64,000 nucleotides of DNA from Pseudomonas serbica (GCF_028823535.1 NZ_JAQIYM010000090.1:620001-684000), one strand, 5' to 3'. Counted from the stretch's first letter, positions 9,626-18,439 are shown. The notes: generated from the sequence alone by a model not told the origin. Numbers and translations are program-made.

Positions 9626-9645
9626 CCCTCGCAAGGCGAGGGTAT
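9626..9645. repeat. hairpin between dotI and dotH
   Basis: ACCCTCG and CGAGGGT form a 7-bp stem in the 119-bp gap between dotI and dotH. No T-run follows, so it is more likely an RNA-processing or stability element than a terminator. Confidence 0.45.
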
Positions 9646-9666
9646 ATTGACAAACACACTTCATTA

Positions 9667-10383
9667 CTAGCGATTTGTCATCACGATTTTTGCAATACCG
9701 AGGCCTTCCACATTATCAAGAACCGAACGGCGCTCAATTACGACAGTGAACCTGACCTTTTTCGAATACTCTTTACTCTGGGTACGGAACGTCAAAACAG
9801 CATCCGCCTGGAAGTTCCAGGAGTAAACCGTTGACCCAGGTGCATAACCCTCGCCGATCTTGATCGGCGTGTGATCAAGGGTCAGATTCATGATCATTTT
9901 GCCATCTTTAACAACATCCATATGCCCGGATTCTTTCATTTCACGCAAAAACTGGTCAGCACCGTTTTTGGTGAACCAATGCTGAGTTGTATAATTCAGC
10001 CGGTTATTAATATCGGTGAAGTTAAAGCTGAACGTGTCGACCAGTGCATCTTGCATCCACTGTGCAACAACTTGCGGCTTCTGATTCGGCTGAGACAGTG
10101 GAATCAGATTGATTAAGGAGCCGTTGCTGTCGGTCGCGATGTAGACCCGCTCGTTTTTTGCGGAGATGCCCGAATAGGCAATCATCACCTGGGCAAAAAC
10201 ACCGACAATGGACACGATGGCCGCGACATACATCTTTTTGTTCCCGTCGCGGTAATATTCGTTGCGGTGGTTCACCACCTCAAGACCCTTCTTGACCTGG
10301 GCCGTCTTGATAGAAGTGGATTGGGGCTTCGGAGCCGGAGCGCCGGGTTTCTTGGCGACTGCGTCGCTCTTATTATTGGTCAC
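9667..10383 (-). CDS. dotI: DotI/IcmL-like inner-membrane protein (VirB8-type)
   Basis: 238 residues: a Pro/Lys-rich cytosolic start, one membrane helix (about 50-71) and a periplasmic domain of the DotI/IcmL/TraM family, which folds like VirB8. Sequence such as YTTQHWFTKNGADQFLREMK fits the family. GTG start with GGAATAACCCATC before it. Legionella DotI is about 212 residues. It pairs with the DotJ-like gene 6 bp upstream, and DotI and DotJ form an inner-membrane complex. Confidence 0.88.
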   Translation of the reverse strand: MTNNKSDAVAKKPGAPAPKPQSTSIKTAQVKKGLEVVNHRNEYYRDGNKKMYVAAIVSIVGVFAQVMIAYSGISAKNERVYIATDSNGSLINLIPLSQPNQKPQVVAQWMQDALVDTFSFNFTDINNRLNYTTQHWFTKNGADQFLREMKESGHMDVVKDGKMIMNLTLDHTPIKIGEGYAPGSTVYSWNFQADAVLTFRTQSKEYSKKVRFTVVIERRSVLDNVEGLGIAKIVMTNR

Positions 10384-10389
10384 GATGGG

Positions 10390-10701
10390 TTATTCCTTGG
10401 GTAACGGGGTTTTCTCGATGACGCGACCGTCCTGGGTAGTCACGAAGACAGTAGGGGCGGGAAGCGCTGAGTACGTGATCGACCCAATCAACAGAAAGAC
10501 AGTGCCAAAAACAACGCTGACGAAGATCAGATTGAGGCTCATGCGAAAGCGATTGCGCACTGCATCAAAATTCGGCTCGGTCTCTATGGCTTCGCCGACT
10601 TCCTCATTCATTTCTGTGAGCAACCGTTCTGTCAGTTCTTTCCGCTGGTCAGCGTTAGCGCCAGCAAACAGTGACGGGGAATTGGGCTTCGGTATTTCCA
10701 C
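10390..10701 (-). CDS. dotJ: DotJ/IcmM-like small inner-membrane protein
   Basis: 103 residues with one membrane helix (about 54-78) and a short periplasmic tail; the GTG start has AAGGG 7 bases upstream. Legionella DotJ/IcmM (about 94 residues) is a truncated relative of DotI containing the membrane helix, and its gene directly precedes dotI, as here. It is the first visible gene of the operon, so the operon promoter should lie in the gap above 10701. Confidence 0.8.
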   Translation of the reverse strand: MEIPKPNSPSLFAGANADQRKELTERLLTEMNEEVGEAIETEPNFDAVRNRFRMSLNLIFVSVVFGTVFLLIGSITYSALPAPTVFVTTQDGRVIEKTPLPKE

Positions 10702-11405
10702 AACAAGACCCTTTCTTATTATTTTCTAGGAAGAATAACATCAATTATTGACAAACTGAAATTCGCTATCGTCCTGAGCCGATACGCTTTATTTATAAAA
10801 GGCTTTGCAGTTTCCGCACATTAATCTGCGCTAGGCGGGAATCCACTCCAGACGAGTGCTAACGGATAATACGTTCACAGTCCCGCACTGCGGAATAAGC
10901 CAAGAACGGCAGGTGGGCTTTGCATGAACTGACCATTTCCATTTCTAGCTGAAACAAGGCGGCCTCTATTAGTAGTCAACCAACAGAAAATTTCCAGATC
11001 GTCGGAGTAGGGGAAGCGGGTGATTAATAATTAACTATTTTAGTTAATTTAACTCGGAGGGTGCTCCAGCGAAATATACTCTTAGCGTACCTGCACAGAC
11101 CGATGCAGTGACTCAGCAACATAGAGTGTGAATTGGCAAACAGCTGGAGCGAGTTCTGATGCACCACGAAAGTGCAACCAAAATCGGGGCACGCAGCCCC
11201 AACGAGTAAATATTTGCCGTAAATTGTCGTGCGCTACGCCAAATCTGGCTCACTATTGGCCAATTCAGGCCAGGATTACGCCAGAAATGGCACAGTCACA
11301 TCCAGAGGTTTTCAAACGCCGCATTTGTTGGGATGTTTCTCCAGGCCGTGACCCTTATTTTATTTATAATTCTATAATTTCTACAATAATTATAAGACTT
11401 GTAAT
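10702..11405. other. 704-bp gap upstream of the transfer operon
   Basis: No convincing gene is present; a 111-codon plus-strand frame here lacks a ribosome-binding site and has unlikely composition. The region should hold the promoter of dotJ-dotO. A palindrome TTAACTA-TTT-TAGTTAA lies at 11031-11047 in AT-rich sequence and could be a regulator site. I cannot identify oriT or iterons. Confidence 0.5.
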
Positions 11406-11873
11406 CTACCCAGCACTTTCAAGGGCATCAAGTCGACATTTGAGCGCTAATTCGATGGCCTGAGTGATTCCATGGGCTTTTATGGGAAATCTCTGGCGTT
11501 TGGGTTTGCTTTCAACCTGAAAACTGGCCACAACATAGAGCAATCTTCCCCTGTGATACCCATAAGCAAGACCAGGGGGTAAATCTGGCAGTACTTCACC
11601 GGTGTCTGGGTCTTTATGCTCTGTCACAGGCCCTCGTCGACTCAGTTGATGCACCTTCTCCAACACAGGTATCCCATAAAGGCGCAGGTGTTCAGCATCT
11701 CGCCAATGAACTGCAGCAGCCATGGCATGACCGAGGGTAGGGTAGCTTCGGATGGGGAAGTGTCGCAGGTGAGGTTCACCACCACGCTCGATCTTGACCC
11801 TCACCGAACCTTCGCAGATCGTGATGTACTTGTATTTGATCCGGGGATCTTTCCATCCGTCACTCAGAGCCAT
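11406..11873 (-). CDS. AP2-like two-repeat protein, putative DNA-binding
   Basis: 155 residues from the ATG at 11873 (AGAGGTGGCA upstream). Two similar halves are visible: SVRVKIERGGEPHLRHFPIR near the N-terminus and a segment ending KPKRQRFPIKAHGITQAI near the C-terminus. Each has strands followed by a helix with the aromatic, Arg-rich look of AP2-type DNA-binding domains found in phage and plasmid proteins. The assignment is weak. The start overlaps the end of the DsbA-like gene by 14 bp, so the two are co-expressed. Confidence 0.7.
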   Translation of the reverse strand: MALSDGWKDPRIKYKYITICEGSVRVKIERGGEPHLRHFPIRSYPTLGHAMAAAVHWRDAEHLRLYGIPVLEKVHQLSRRGPVTEHKDPDTGEVLPDLPPGLAYGYHRGRLLYVVASFQVESKPKRQRFPIKAHGITQAIELALKCRLDALESAG

Positions 11874-12585
11874 TGCCACCTCTCAAGAGCGAAAGTGCGC
11901 TCATCATCAGATCGTGGTAACCCAGACCACCACCCAGCTCCAACAATTTGTCCTTGCCCACCAGGATCGAAGGGACACCTTCGAGACCAATAGCTTGAGT
12001 CAACTTACGAGACTCGGAAATTTTGGTGTCGATGGCCGGCGTGTAAAGCTGGCTGATGACTTGATCGGCTGTCGAACGGAACAACGGGTTGGTTTCACGC
12101 TCCTTTTCCAGCACACCCGACATCAGTAACTCTTTGAGAGATTCGAGATCCGTTGGGCGGTCTTTAACGTATCGCTTCATGACGCGATAGTGACCAGCCT
12201 CGCTGAAACCCAACTGCTGAAGCGAGTAGTACACCCGAGCATCGAGTTCCCAAGAACTGTCCAAAACCGCAGGCACCCTGGTGAAAATTGCCGTGTGGCC
12301 TGCCGGCGTCACGGAGGAGCTAGCCGTTCCGGAGAAGTCGATTTGTCTGAATTCCTCCTCCAGCTTCAGACAGTGTGGGCAGCCGTACCAGAAGAACAGT
12401 ACAGCGTCCGCACCGGCCTGAGCCGGTGCGACGCTGCGATAGGGAGGGGTGTATGTCGAAGATGAAGTTGAGTGTGCGTGTGAAGCGGCATTTGAACCAA
12501 CCCTTGCCAGGGCGAGTAACCCACCGCCGAGAATCATAAGCGCAAGACCCGCAACCATTAATCTCTTACCGCGATTCATGCTCAA
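11860..12585 (-). CDS. membrane-anchored DsbA-like thiol oxidoreductase
   Basis: About 240 residues with an N-terminal membrane anchor (about 8-28) and the active-site motif WYGCPHC (cysteines near 69 and 72), the same CPHC as E. coli DsbA. A cis-proline loop GVPSI follows near residue 205. It should act in the periplasm on disulfides. TTG at 12585 has GGAG 8 bases upstream; ATG at 12579 is the alternative. Plasmid DsbA/DsbC-like proteins often assist folding of transfer-channel or pilus proteins, so a role for the adjacent secretion block is likely but inferred. Confidence 0.9.
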   Translation of the reverse strand: MSMNRGKRLMVAGLALMILGGGLLALARVGSNAASHAHSTSSSTYTPPYRSVAPAQAGADAVLFFWYGCPHCLKLEEEFRQIDFSGTASSSVTPAGHTAIFTRVPAVLDSSWELDARVYYSLQQLGFSEAGHYRVMKRYVKDRPTDLESLKELLMSGVLEKERETNPLFRSTADQVISQLYTPAIDTKISESRKLTQAIGLEGVPSILVGKDKLLELGGGLGYHDLMMSALSLLRGGNGSE

Positions 12586-13586
12586 ATTTTAGTCTCCGTA
12601 AAGAACGATGAAGCCTACCCAATTGTGTTCTGTCTGACAATGGCACCTCCTGTAAACACTTGATGTTCAAGCGATATGAACGCAAAAGGAGTGTAGATCA
12701 TCATGCTAAAGATGCAGGGAAATCGCTGAACCAGGTGTCCGCCAATGTAGGAGGTCGAACAGGTGAGGGCTGCGGCGGTGTGCCGGCAACGCCAGCCTCG
12801 GGCTTAGCCCAGCCAGCGTCCGACTCCAAACGCGTCTGTAGGGCTTTCCAGACCATCCAACAATGCGTGACATGAATGCTCTTGATCCACCATCCGGCGC
12901 GGAGCGCGGCTTGCCTTTGATGTGCCTTCGGCGCGGAGCGCGGCTGGTTTTTGATCTGGGTTCGGCGCGGAGCGCGGCTTGCCTTAGACGTTGCTTTCGG
13001 CGCCTTGGCGCGGCTTTTCTACTCCAAGACAAATGCGAGGAGTTCCCATTTTCAAACTAAAGGGAGGAAGAGCTCGGCGGCGGGGGCTTCCTGGTGGGCT
13101 ACCAGGCCGCTAAAACCACAAGATGTAGTGCATTGACAGCGTGCAAAACCACCATATGTGGGTGGCTGCTCAAAAAATGAGCAGCGCGAACATGGTTTGG
13201 GATCAAAAACCAAGCAGCAGCCTAAAGGCTGCAAATAAACCGATCTGGTCTCGGCCCTCCAGCCCACCACCCGATCTTGCGTCCCCTTTCCTTCATCTTC
13301 ATTTGGCTAGATCAAGATCAAGAACAAAACATCGCATGCCCGAAGGGCACAGTGGATCTCAGTATCGCAGTACAGTGTGAACCAGGTTGGGGATGGGTGA
13401 TCGGTAGAGAGCCGCTTGTTTTTGGAATCAATATATATACTCCGTCGGGCAAAAAAAATTTCAAGGGGGGTCTTTTGAAAATAATTGAAAATAATTGTAG
13501 GTATGACTCTAGAGGTGTACAATTGTATTAAATGGCCACCAGGAGTTTCTGGTGGTAAATCTCAATACGGAACCCCAGAGGTTGTA
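12586..13586. other. 1-kb gene-poor region with repeats
   Basis: No reading frame here has both a ribosome-binding site and plausible protein composition. It holds the GC-rich repeat set at 12896-13016 and an inverted repeat CCACC/GGGTGG near 13151-13167. Near 13476-13500, AT-rich sequence with two copies of TTGAAAATAA looks like a promoter region for the small gene at 13587. The words GATCAAGATCAAG near 13310 recur inverted near 61240. Confidence 0.5.
12896..13016. repeat. four short GC-rich repeats at 34-35 bp steps
   Basis: Units of the type GGCGCGGAGCGCGGCTTGC start at 12896, 12930, 12964 and 12999 (the last diverged). Each has two CGCG half-sites able to form a small stem. Unlike spacers of 14-16 bp separate them. 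Three more copies occur at 61215-61313. They resemble short interspersed palindromes of Pseudomonas intergenic DNA rather than CRISPR. Confidence 0.8.
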
Positions 13587-13769
13587 ATGCTGTTCTCCAG
13601 AAATGCCCGCGTCACCTCCACCGCAGATGTTGTGCGTCCAGCTCGTGCTCATTCGGTGGGCCGCATCAGTGTCGGACACAGTCAGGTGCTCAAGGCGAAA
13701 GCGGGTCAATTGGGGAAGCGCTCGCTGAAGGTGCTCGCCGCTGTCCTGGTAGAGATCAAGTTTCCGTAA
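13587..13769 (+). CDS. small basic protein, uncertain
   Basis: 60 residues, rich in Arg, Ala and Val, no recognised family. AGAGG lies 6 bases before the ATG and third-position GC is high, which favours a real gene. It stands alone between the repeat region and the next small operon. It could be chance. Confidence 0.45.
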   Translation: MLFSRNARVTSTADVVRPARAHSVGRISVGHSQVLKAKAGQLGKRSLKVLAAVLVEIKFP

Positions 13770-13900
13770 GTCACCTGGGTCGGTGATCCGGCCAGGTCAA
13801 TGGATAAGCCTCCGGGGATACCGACAGGCATCCATCAACAAATAAAAGGGTAGTCCTGGCACCGATCCAGGTTGCCTGGCAAGTGAGCCCGGAGGGCAGC

Positions 13901-14215
13901 ATGGCAAAGCAGATTGAACGCGATGGTGTGAAGTACGTCGCTGAGCGTGAGCGCTTCTACTGCCCTTGCTGGGATCATTTCAGTCAGAGCCGCTATATGA
14001 CGTACAAGTGGGGTTGGAAGCTCACCCGTGAAGATGGCGTAGTCATTTTTGAGGGGTATGACCCAAACAAGAAGGACTGCCATGGCATCGCCAGGCCGGA
14101 TTTCCGCACATTCCTGGATCTGAAAACCACGGTCGAAGACCAGTCATCTGCCATGTGGGAACGCGAGATCAAGTACGCCCAGGGCAAGCACAATCGTAAA
14201 GCGGCAGCGGTTTAG
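13901..14215 (+). CDS. hypothetical protein
   Basis: 104 residues from the ATG at 13901 with GGAGG 6 bases before it. Hydrophilic and aromatic-rich, with a YCPCWDH motif that might bind metal. No family recognised. It is the first of three closely spaced genes leading to nrdB, with a gap of 11 bp to the next. Confidence 0.78.
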   Translation: MAKQIERDGVKYVAERERFYCPCWDHFSQSRYMTYKWGWKLTREDGVVIFEGYDPNKKDCHGIARPDFRTFLDLKTTVEDQSSAMWEREIKYAQGKHNRKAAAV

Positions 14216-14226
14216 GAAGAAAAAAA

Positions 14227-14553
14227 GTGGACATGGCGTACGTAAACACCCAGTTGATGCGATTGTGCAGCAGCCTGGCCAGAGTTGACCTCATCGTTGA
14301 GGACATCAAGGCCAGGACTGAGATGCCTGTCGACGCGACCCCAATGACGAAGATGTTTACCGTCAGGGTGAAGAACGGTGGCTCACGCTATGGTATTACC
14401 ATGATGGGCCAGGGGCTGATCTCCTTGTTGGACTACAGTGAGGGGGCCCCAAGGGTCATCAGGCGCGTAACGGTGACACAGGCCGTCGACATCCTCCTCG
14501 CTCTCACCCAGAATAATCTCTTCGTTCACCTGGAAGAGAAACTGGCGGCATGA
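14227..14553 (+). CDS. hypothetical protein
   Basis: 108 residues. The GTG at 14227 has AGGA 9 bases upstream; the ATG at 14233 is the alternative. Contains a beta-rich middle (MFTVRVKNGGSRYGITMMG) and a helical C-terminus. No family recognised. Its stop overlaps the next start by 4 bp (ATGA), showing one operon. Confidence 0.78.
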   Translation: MDMAYVNTQLMRLCSSLARVDLIVEDIKARTEMPVDATPMTKMFTVRVKNGGSRYGITMMGQGLISLLDYSEGAPRVIRRVTVTQAVDILLALTQNNLFVHLEEKLAA

Positions 14554-15074
14554 AAAGCAATTTGCTTGATGATTTGGCGATCCGGTTGGCTGCCACGTGT
14601 CAAACCATGGGTCTGGATGATGCTGACGAAGATCTGCTTTGGCGGTATCTGATGGAGCTTCCCAGCGGGGCACATCTGCCTAGCGAGGTCGCTGAGGCTC
14701 TGAACGGCCAATCTGAAGGTACACCGGTGGCCGTCCTTTCCTACTCATGGAAAGCGTCTTTTCCTGAGCGGTTTTATAAGCCCAGGCGAAAAGGGCTGGC
14801 CAAGCTGGGAATGGGACTGAAGGCCGGTGGGGTTTGCGAATTCAACAACCGACCTCTATACGTCCGTTCTCTGGCTGAGTATGAAGAGAACATAAGGGCT
14901 GAGATTGCCAGTACGTGCTTCCAAAAATGGTTCGAAGACATCACCACCTGCATCCGAGAGGACGGTCGGAACTGGGAACCCCCTGCGGAATCCGACGTAC
15001 AGATCGTGCTCAAGGTCAAAAAGCTCGACCTCTCGGCGAAGCTCGACATGTTGACGGAAAGTCAATTGATGTGA
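14550..15074 (+). CDS. hypothetical protein upstream of nrdB
   Basis: 174 residues, soluble, no recognised motif. It starts at an ATGA overlap with the preceding gene. A terminator-like hairpin at 15150 separates it from nrdB, so any link with ribonucleotide reduction is only positional. Confidence 0.8.
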   Translation: MKSNLLDDLAIRLAATCQTMGLDDADEDLLWRYLMELPSGAHLPSEVAEALNGQSEGTPVAVLSYSWKASFPERFYKPRRKGLAKLGMGLKAGGVCEFNNRPLYVRSLAEYEENIRAEIASTCFQKWFEDITTCIREDGRNWEPPAESDVQIVLKVKKLDLSAKLDMLTESQLM

Positions 15075-15149
15075 ATCGTTGCCACCGGTCGGTCTGCTCA
15101 TGGACAATGGTTCCAGAACGAGCAAAACAACGCTCGAGCATCTAAGCTG

Positions 15150-15185
15150 AAGGGAAGTCCGGATACGCTGGATTCCCTTATTTTT
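15150..15185 (+). terminator. terminator-like hairpin just before nrdB
   Basis: AAGGGAAGTCC pairs with GGATTCCCTT across a short loop and is followed by ATTTTT. The nrdB ribosome-binding site begins only a few bases later, so read-through or attenuation is implied unless a promoter is hidden here. Confidence 0.65.
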
Positions 15186-15198
15186 CTGGAGAAACACC

Positions 15199-16359
15199 AT
15201 GCTGAGTTGGGATGAACCAACGACTCCTGAGGCCGGTGAGGCCCCACAATCCACCTCCGTGGACATGATCGCGTTGGCAAAAGCCAGCCTGGGCAGCCTG
15301 GACATCGAGGCAGGCAAGCGGGAACTGGCTGAAGGTTACAAGGGCCGCGTGGAGGTGAGTCAAAAGCAGATCATCAACGCTCGGGCCGACGTCAATCAGC
15401 TGGTGCCGTTCAAGTACGATTGGGCCTGGCAGAAATACCTCGACGGTTGCTCGAACCACTGGATGCCGCAAGAAGTAAACATGAGTGCTGATATCTCGAT
15501 GTGGAAGTCGTCCGACGGCCTCACCGAAGATGAACGTCGGATCGTGATGCGCAGCCTGGGTTACTTCTCCACCGCTGACTCCCTGGTGGCCAACAACCTG
15601 GTTCTGGGTGTATATCGCCTGATCACCAACCCGGAATGCCGTCAGTACATCCTGCGCCAGGCTTTCGAGGAAGCCATCCACACCCATGCTTATCAGTACT
15701 GCGTTGAGTCCCTGGCCATCGATGAAGGCGTCGTCTTCAACATGTACCATGAGGTCGATTCAGTCGCTCAGAAAGCGGCCTGGACACTGCGGTACATGCA
15801 GGACATCACCGACCCGACATTCAACACCGGTTCCAAAGACGCGGATCGCCGGCTGCTCAAGAACCTGGTGGCCTACTACTGCGTGACGGAGGGTATCTTC
15901 TTCTACTGTGGCTTCACGCAGATCTTGTCGATGGGCCGCCGCAACAAAATGACCGGCGTCTCCGAGCAGTTCCAGTACATCCTGCGCGATGAATCGATGC
16001 ACCTGAACTTCGGCATCGACGTGATCAACACGATCAAGTTCGAAAACCCACACGTGTGGGACGAAGAGATGAAGCTCGAGTGCACCCGCATGATTCTTGA
16101 GGGCACGATGCTCGAGATCGAGTACGCCCGCGACAGTATGCCGCGTGGTGTCCTGGGCATGAACGCCGAGATGATGGAGGAGTACCTCAAGTTCATCGCG
16201 AACCGTCGTTTGCTGCAGATCGGCCTGAAAGAGCAATACCCAGGGGTGACCAACCCATTCCCGTGGATGAGCGAAATCATGGACTTGAAGAAAGAGAAAA
16301 ACTTCTTCGAGACCCGCGTGATTGAATATCAAACCGGTGGGGCCCTGACTTGGGACTAA
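15199..16359 (+). CDS. nrdB: class Ia ribonucleoside-diphosphate reductase, beta subunit
   Basis: 386 residues of the Pseudomonas-type NrdB. The di-iron ligands are all present: D127 (STADSL), E158 and H161 (FEEAIHTHAY), E231 (EGIFFY), E265 and H268 (RDESMH), and the radical tyrosine is Y165. It makes deoxynucleotides with NrdA, which is not in this window; the host subunit or one elsewhere on the replicon must supply it. The N-terminus is shorter than the chromosomal protein (about 415 residues). CTGGAGAAA precedes the ATG. Expected use: raising the dNTP supply during transfer or replication (inference). Confidence 0.95.
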   Translation: MLSWDEPTTPEAGEAPQSTSVDMIALAKASLGSLDIEAGKRELAEGYKGRVEVSQKQIINARADVNQLVPFKYDWAWQKYLDGCSNHWMPQEVNMSADISMWKSSDGLTEDERRIVMRSLGYFSTADSLVANNLVLGVYRLITNPECRQYILRQAFEEAIHTHAYQYCVESLAIDEGVVFNMYHEVDSVAQKAAWTLRYMQDITDPTFNTGSKDADRRLLKNLVAYYCVTEGIFFYCGFTQILSMGRRNKMTGVSEQFQYILRDESMHLNFGIDVINTIKFENPHVWDEEMKLECTRMILEGTMLEIEYARDSMPRGVLGMNAEMMEEYLKFIANRRLLQIGLKEQYPGVTNPFPWMSEIMDLKKEKNFFETRVIEYQTGGALTWD

Positions 16360-16379
16360 ACCAGACCAGATGATTCATG

Positions 16380-16405
16380 AACCCGAGGCTTGCCTCGGGT
16401 TTTTT
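16380..16405 (+). terminator. intrinsic terminator of nrdB
   Basis: AACCCGAGGC-TT-GCCTCGGGTT followed by a T-run, 20 bp after the nrdB stop. Confidence 0.9.
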
Positions 16406-16743
16406 GTGGACAGCGGTAAGGGGGTACGCCGGCGACCGTTTCAAGCTGGCCAGGCGCTAAACCGGTTGGTCGACATTCATTTGGAATTCGATCCCGGCTT
16501 GCAAGGCCTTGTCAGATCAGCCCACTGCAGATGGGTGAGTTCCAGATGGCTGCGAGGGCGGGGCAGTCGGCTGGGGTGAACTTTCTTCAGTTTTGTTGTC
16601 ATATATTGACAACATGTCCAAAACCGTAAAAAATCCAATAAAAAAGAGCTACCCGAGGGTGGCTCTTTTTGTTGTTCGGAATTGGTTGTGTTCCATGCTT
16701 TGTTTTGCATGATAATCAATATTTTAATATCGTCAACTGAGGC
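16406..16743. other. gap between nrdB and a convergent gene
   Basis: No gene is supported. It contains a perfect palindrome GTTGTCA-N5-TGACAAC at 16595-16613 overlapping a TTGACA word, and a hairpin terminator at 16641-16670. Confidence 0.5.
16641..16670 (+). terminator. intrinsic terminator with no clear gene
   Basis: AAGAGCTACCC-GA-GGGTGGCTCTTTTT. A short transcript could run from a promoter around the 16595 palindrome to here. No convincing gene lies between. Confidence 0.65.
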
Positions 16744-17283
16744 TTAAAGATTCAATTCTTTACCCAGGCGATTCAAAATACCGTCAGCAACAAGAGTGCC
16801 AGGAATAACGTCGCACAGCGACATCGTTCCTTCACTGTTGAGTTGGTACAGCAGGGACAGGTTTTTATCGGTGGACTGGGCCGGAATAACCCGCAAGGTG
16901 ACCAGCGAGTGATCGCCGGTGCTTAGCTTGATGTTCTTGACTGAAACCAGGTCTACCTTGCTTCCAGGCCTGGACAGCACGTCCTGGAAGGCTACGACCA
17001 GGCGGGATCCAACGGTCTTCGCCACATCTGTTCGCATCTCATCAAAACCGTTTTCCGGAAGGTTGATGAGCTCACGGTAACCACAGCGGTCATCGAGTTG
17101 TTTCGGCAAGTTATCCGAGAGGATTTGCTTCCAGGCAATCCCTTTGCCACGCAATTCAACCAATTCAGAGATCAAATCACGTGCAGCGGTTTTGGCATGT
17201 TGCTCAACAGCCTTCGAAAAGTCGTCACAAAATGCTGCAGAGCTCATAAAAATAAGGGCTGAAGCGACAATTAATTTCTTCAT
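16744..17283 (-). CDS. secreted protein, possibly MlaC-like
   Basis: 179 residues with a clear signal peptide (about 1-19, MKKLIVASALIFMSSAAFC). The mature protein is helical at first and ends with strands (VTLRVIPAQSTDKNLSLLYQ) before a short helix. That plan recalls periplasmic MlaC/Ttg2D proteins, but no diagnostic residue is certain. It is transcribed divergently from the lipoprotein at 17365, so both may be envelope components. Confidence 0.8.
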   Translation of the reverse strand: MKKLIVASALIFMSSAAFCDDFSKAVEQHAKTAARDLISELVELRGKGIAWKQILSDNLPKQLDDRCGYRELINLPENGFDEMRTDVAKTVGSRLVVAFQDVLSRPGSKVDLVSVKNIKLSTGDHSLVTLRVIPAQSTDKNLSLLYQLNSEGTMSLCDVIPGTLVADGILNRLGKELNL

Positions 17284-17299
17284 TAATAGCTCAATTTAC

Positions 17300-17327
17300 T
17301 TGACAAACAGGGGCTCCAATTTAGAAT
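17300..17327 (+). promoter_or_regulatory. sigma70-type promoter of the lipoprotein gene
   Basis: TTGACA at 17300, a 16-bp spacer and TAGAAT at 17322, placed 38 bp before the ATG at 17365. Confidence 0.7.
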
Positions 17328-17364
17328 CAATAATAGGAAATTTCAAGATTTAAAGGACTGCACC

Positions 17365-17802
17365 ATGGATCGACGATTTTTAGCATTGGCGATGGCTTCA
17401 ACGATGGCCATAAGCGGATGCGCGGGCAATTCCGGGTACAACGAAGCCACCCGGATGGAAACTGCCAGGGTTCTTGACGTCCAGCAGGTGGCCAGCAATG
17501 GCAGCTGGATGCCAGGTGCTGCCATTGGCGGTGTCGCCGGCGTGTTGACTGGCGGTGGCCATTCGACGGAATCGAAGCTCTACCGTGGGGCAGGAGGCGC
17601 TCTTATCGGCGCCGCGATTAACAAGGTGCTGACAACCGGAAACCTGCACACCAGTCTGGTGCTCGAGAGCTCCAGGGGGCAGATGATCCAGGTTGATCAC
17701 GATGCTAATGACTTACGGCCTGGTGACTGCGTAGTCATCAACACCCGAAGCAATGGCAATGTCAGCATTCAGCGAACGAGCCAAACTCAGTGCTCGTTCT
17801 GA
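17365..17802 (+). CDS. outer-membrane lipoprotein with glycine zipper
   Basis: 145 residues. The lipobox ISGC places the lipidated cysteine at residue 19. A Gly-rich segment (about 50-88, with GAAIGGVAGVLTGGG and GAGGALIGAAI) is a glycine-zipper motif as in SlyB/Pcp-type lipoproteins. The C-terminal part is a small beta domain. Likely an envelope-stability protein. It heads a run of four small plus-strand genes with short gaps or overlaps. Confidence 0.85.
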   Translation: MDRRFLALAMASTMAISGCAGNSGYNEATRMETARVLDVQQVASNGSWMPGAAIGGVAGVLTGGGHSTESKLYRGAGGALIGAAINKVLTTGNLHTSLVLESSRGQMIQVDHDANDLRPGDCVVINTRSNGNVSIQRTSQTQCSF

Positions 17803-17818
17803 CAAAAGGATTAGGATC

Positions 17819-18055
17819 ATGAGCTCTACAATACGCTGCGAAATCCCCATCCAGGAGGGGATTCCAACACCTGACATCGCTGTCTTCAACTCGGCAGGCA
17901 TCATGCTGATTGCGGAAGATTTGATGACCGACGACCTGCCGCTCGAATTCTACGTGGATTTCGAAGGTAACCAGTTCAACGTCCACAAAGTCGGCGACGA
18001 TTTCGTGGTACACGATGACGACAAGGACGCCTTTACGGCGCTGGTGTTCGGATGA
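17819..18055 (+). CDS. hypothetical protein
   Basis: 78 acidic residues from the ATG at 17819, which has AGGATTAGGATC before it. No family recognised; it looks like a small beta-rich cytosolic protein. Its stop overlaps the next gene by 4 bp (ATGA). Confidence 0.78.
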   Translation: MSSTIRCEIPIQEGIPTPDIAVFNSAGIMLIAEDLMTDDLPLEFYVDFEGNQFNVHKVGDDFVVHDDDKDAFTALVFG

Positions 18056-18414
18056 ACGGTAGACAAACAGGCCAAACCAGGCCCTCGGTGAACAACGCGG
18101 TACTCGTAGACCTGCTCTGCACCTTGGGCTGGGGTAGTGCCGTGCCGGGTTACGAGGATCGTACGGATGCCTTTACCTACAAAGGTTCGACGGCGACCGT
18201 GGAGATGGACAAAAACAACGGCGCAATCCGTCTTTTTTGCCGTGGTCAGGAAATATCGGTCTACGACAGTCAGCACCCTGAAGCCTGCAAAAACCCAGAC
18301 TTTGTTGACGATCTCGTCATGGAAGTAAAAGGCGAAATGCGCAAAGCGCTGGTTGTCCAGATCGAATCGGAACGTCAGTTCATGCTTGCTCGACGGGCCA
18401 AAAGAAACGTTTAA
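18052..18414 (+). CDS. hypothetical protein
   Basis: 120 residues, soluble, with an N-terminal helix-strand region and a basic helical C-terminus. No family recognised. Coupled by ATGA overlap to the gene before it. Confidence 0.78.
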   Translation: MNGRQTGQTRPSVNNAVLVDLLCTLGWGSAVPGYEDRTDAFTYKGSTATVEMDKNNGAIRLFCRGQEISVYDSQHPEACKNPDFVDDLVMEVKGEMRKALVVQIESERQFMLARRAKRNV

Positions 18415-18439
18415 GGCTGCACCCATGGAGGGCTTTGCA

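Noticed and set aside
11128..11463. 111-codon plus-strand frame upstream of the AP2-like gene
   Set aside because: No ribosome-binding site and implausible composition; it also overlaps the end of a better-supported minus-strand gene.
12896..13016. Regular 34-35 bp step that looks like a CRISPR array
   Set aside because: Repeats are imperfect and GC-palindromic, spacers are only about 14-16 bp, there are four units and no cas genes. Short interspersed repeats explain it better.
16614..16712. Short frame starting ATGTCCAAAACC
   Set aside because: It runs straight through a terminator hairpin and has no ribosome-binding site.
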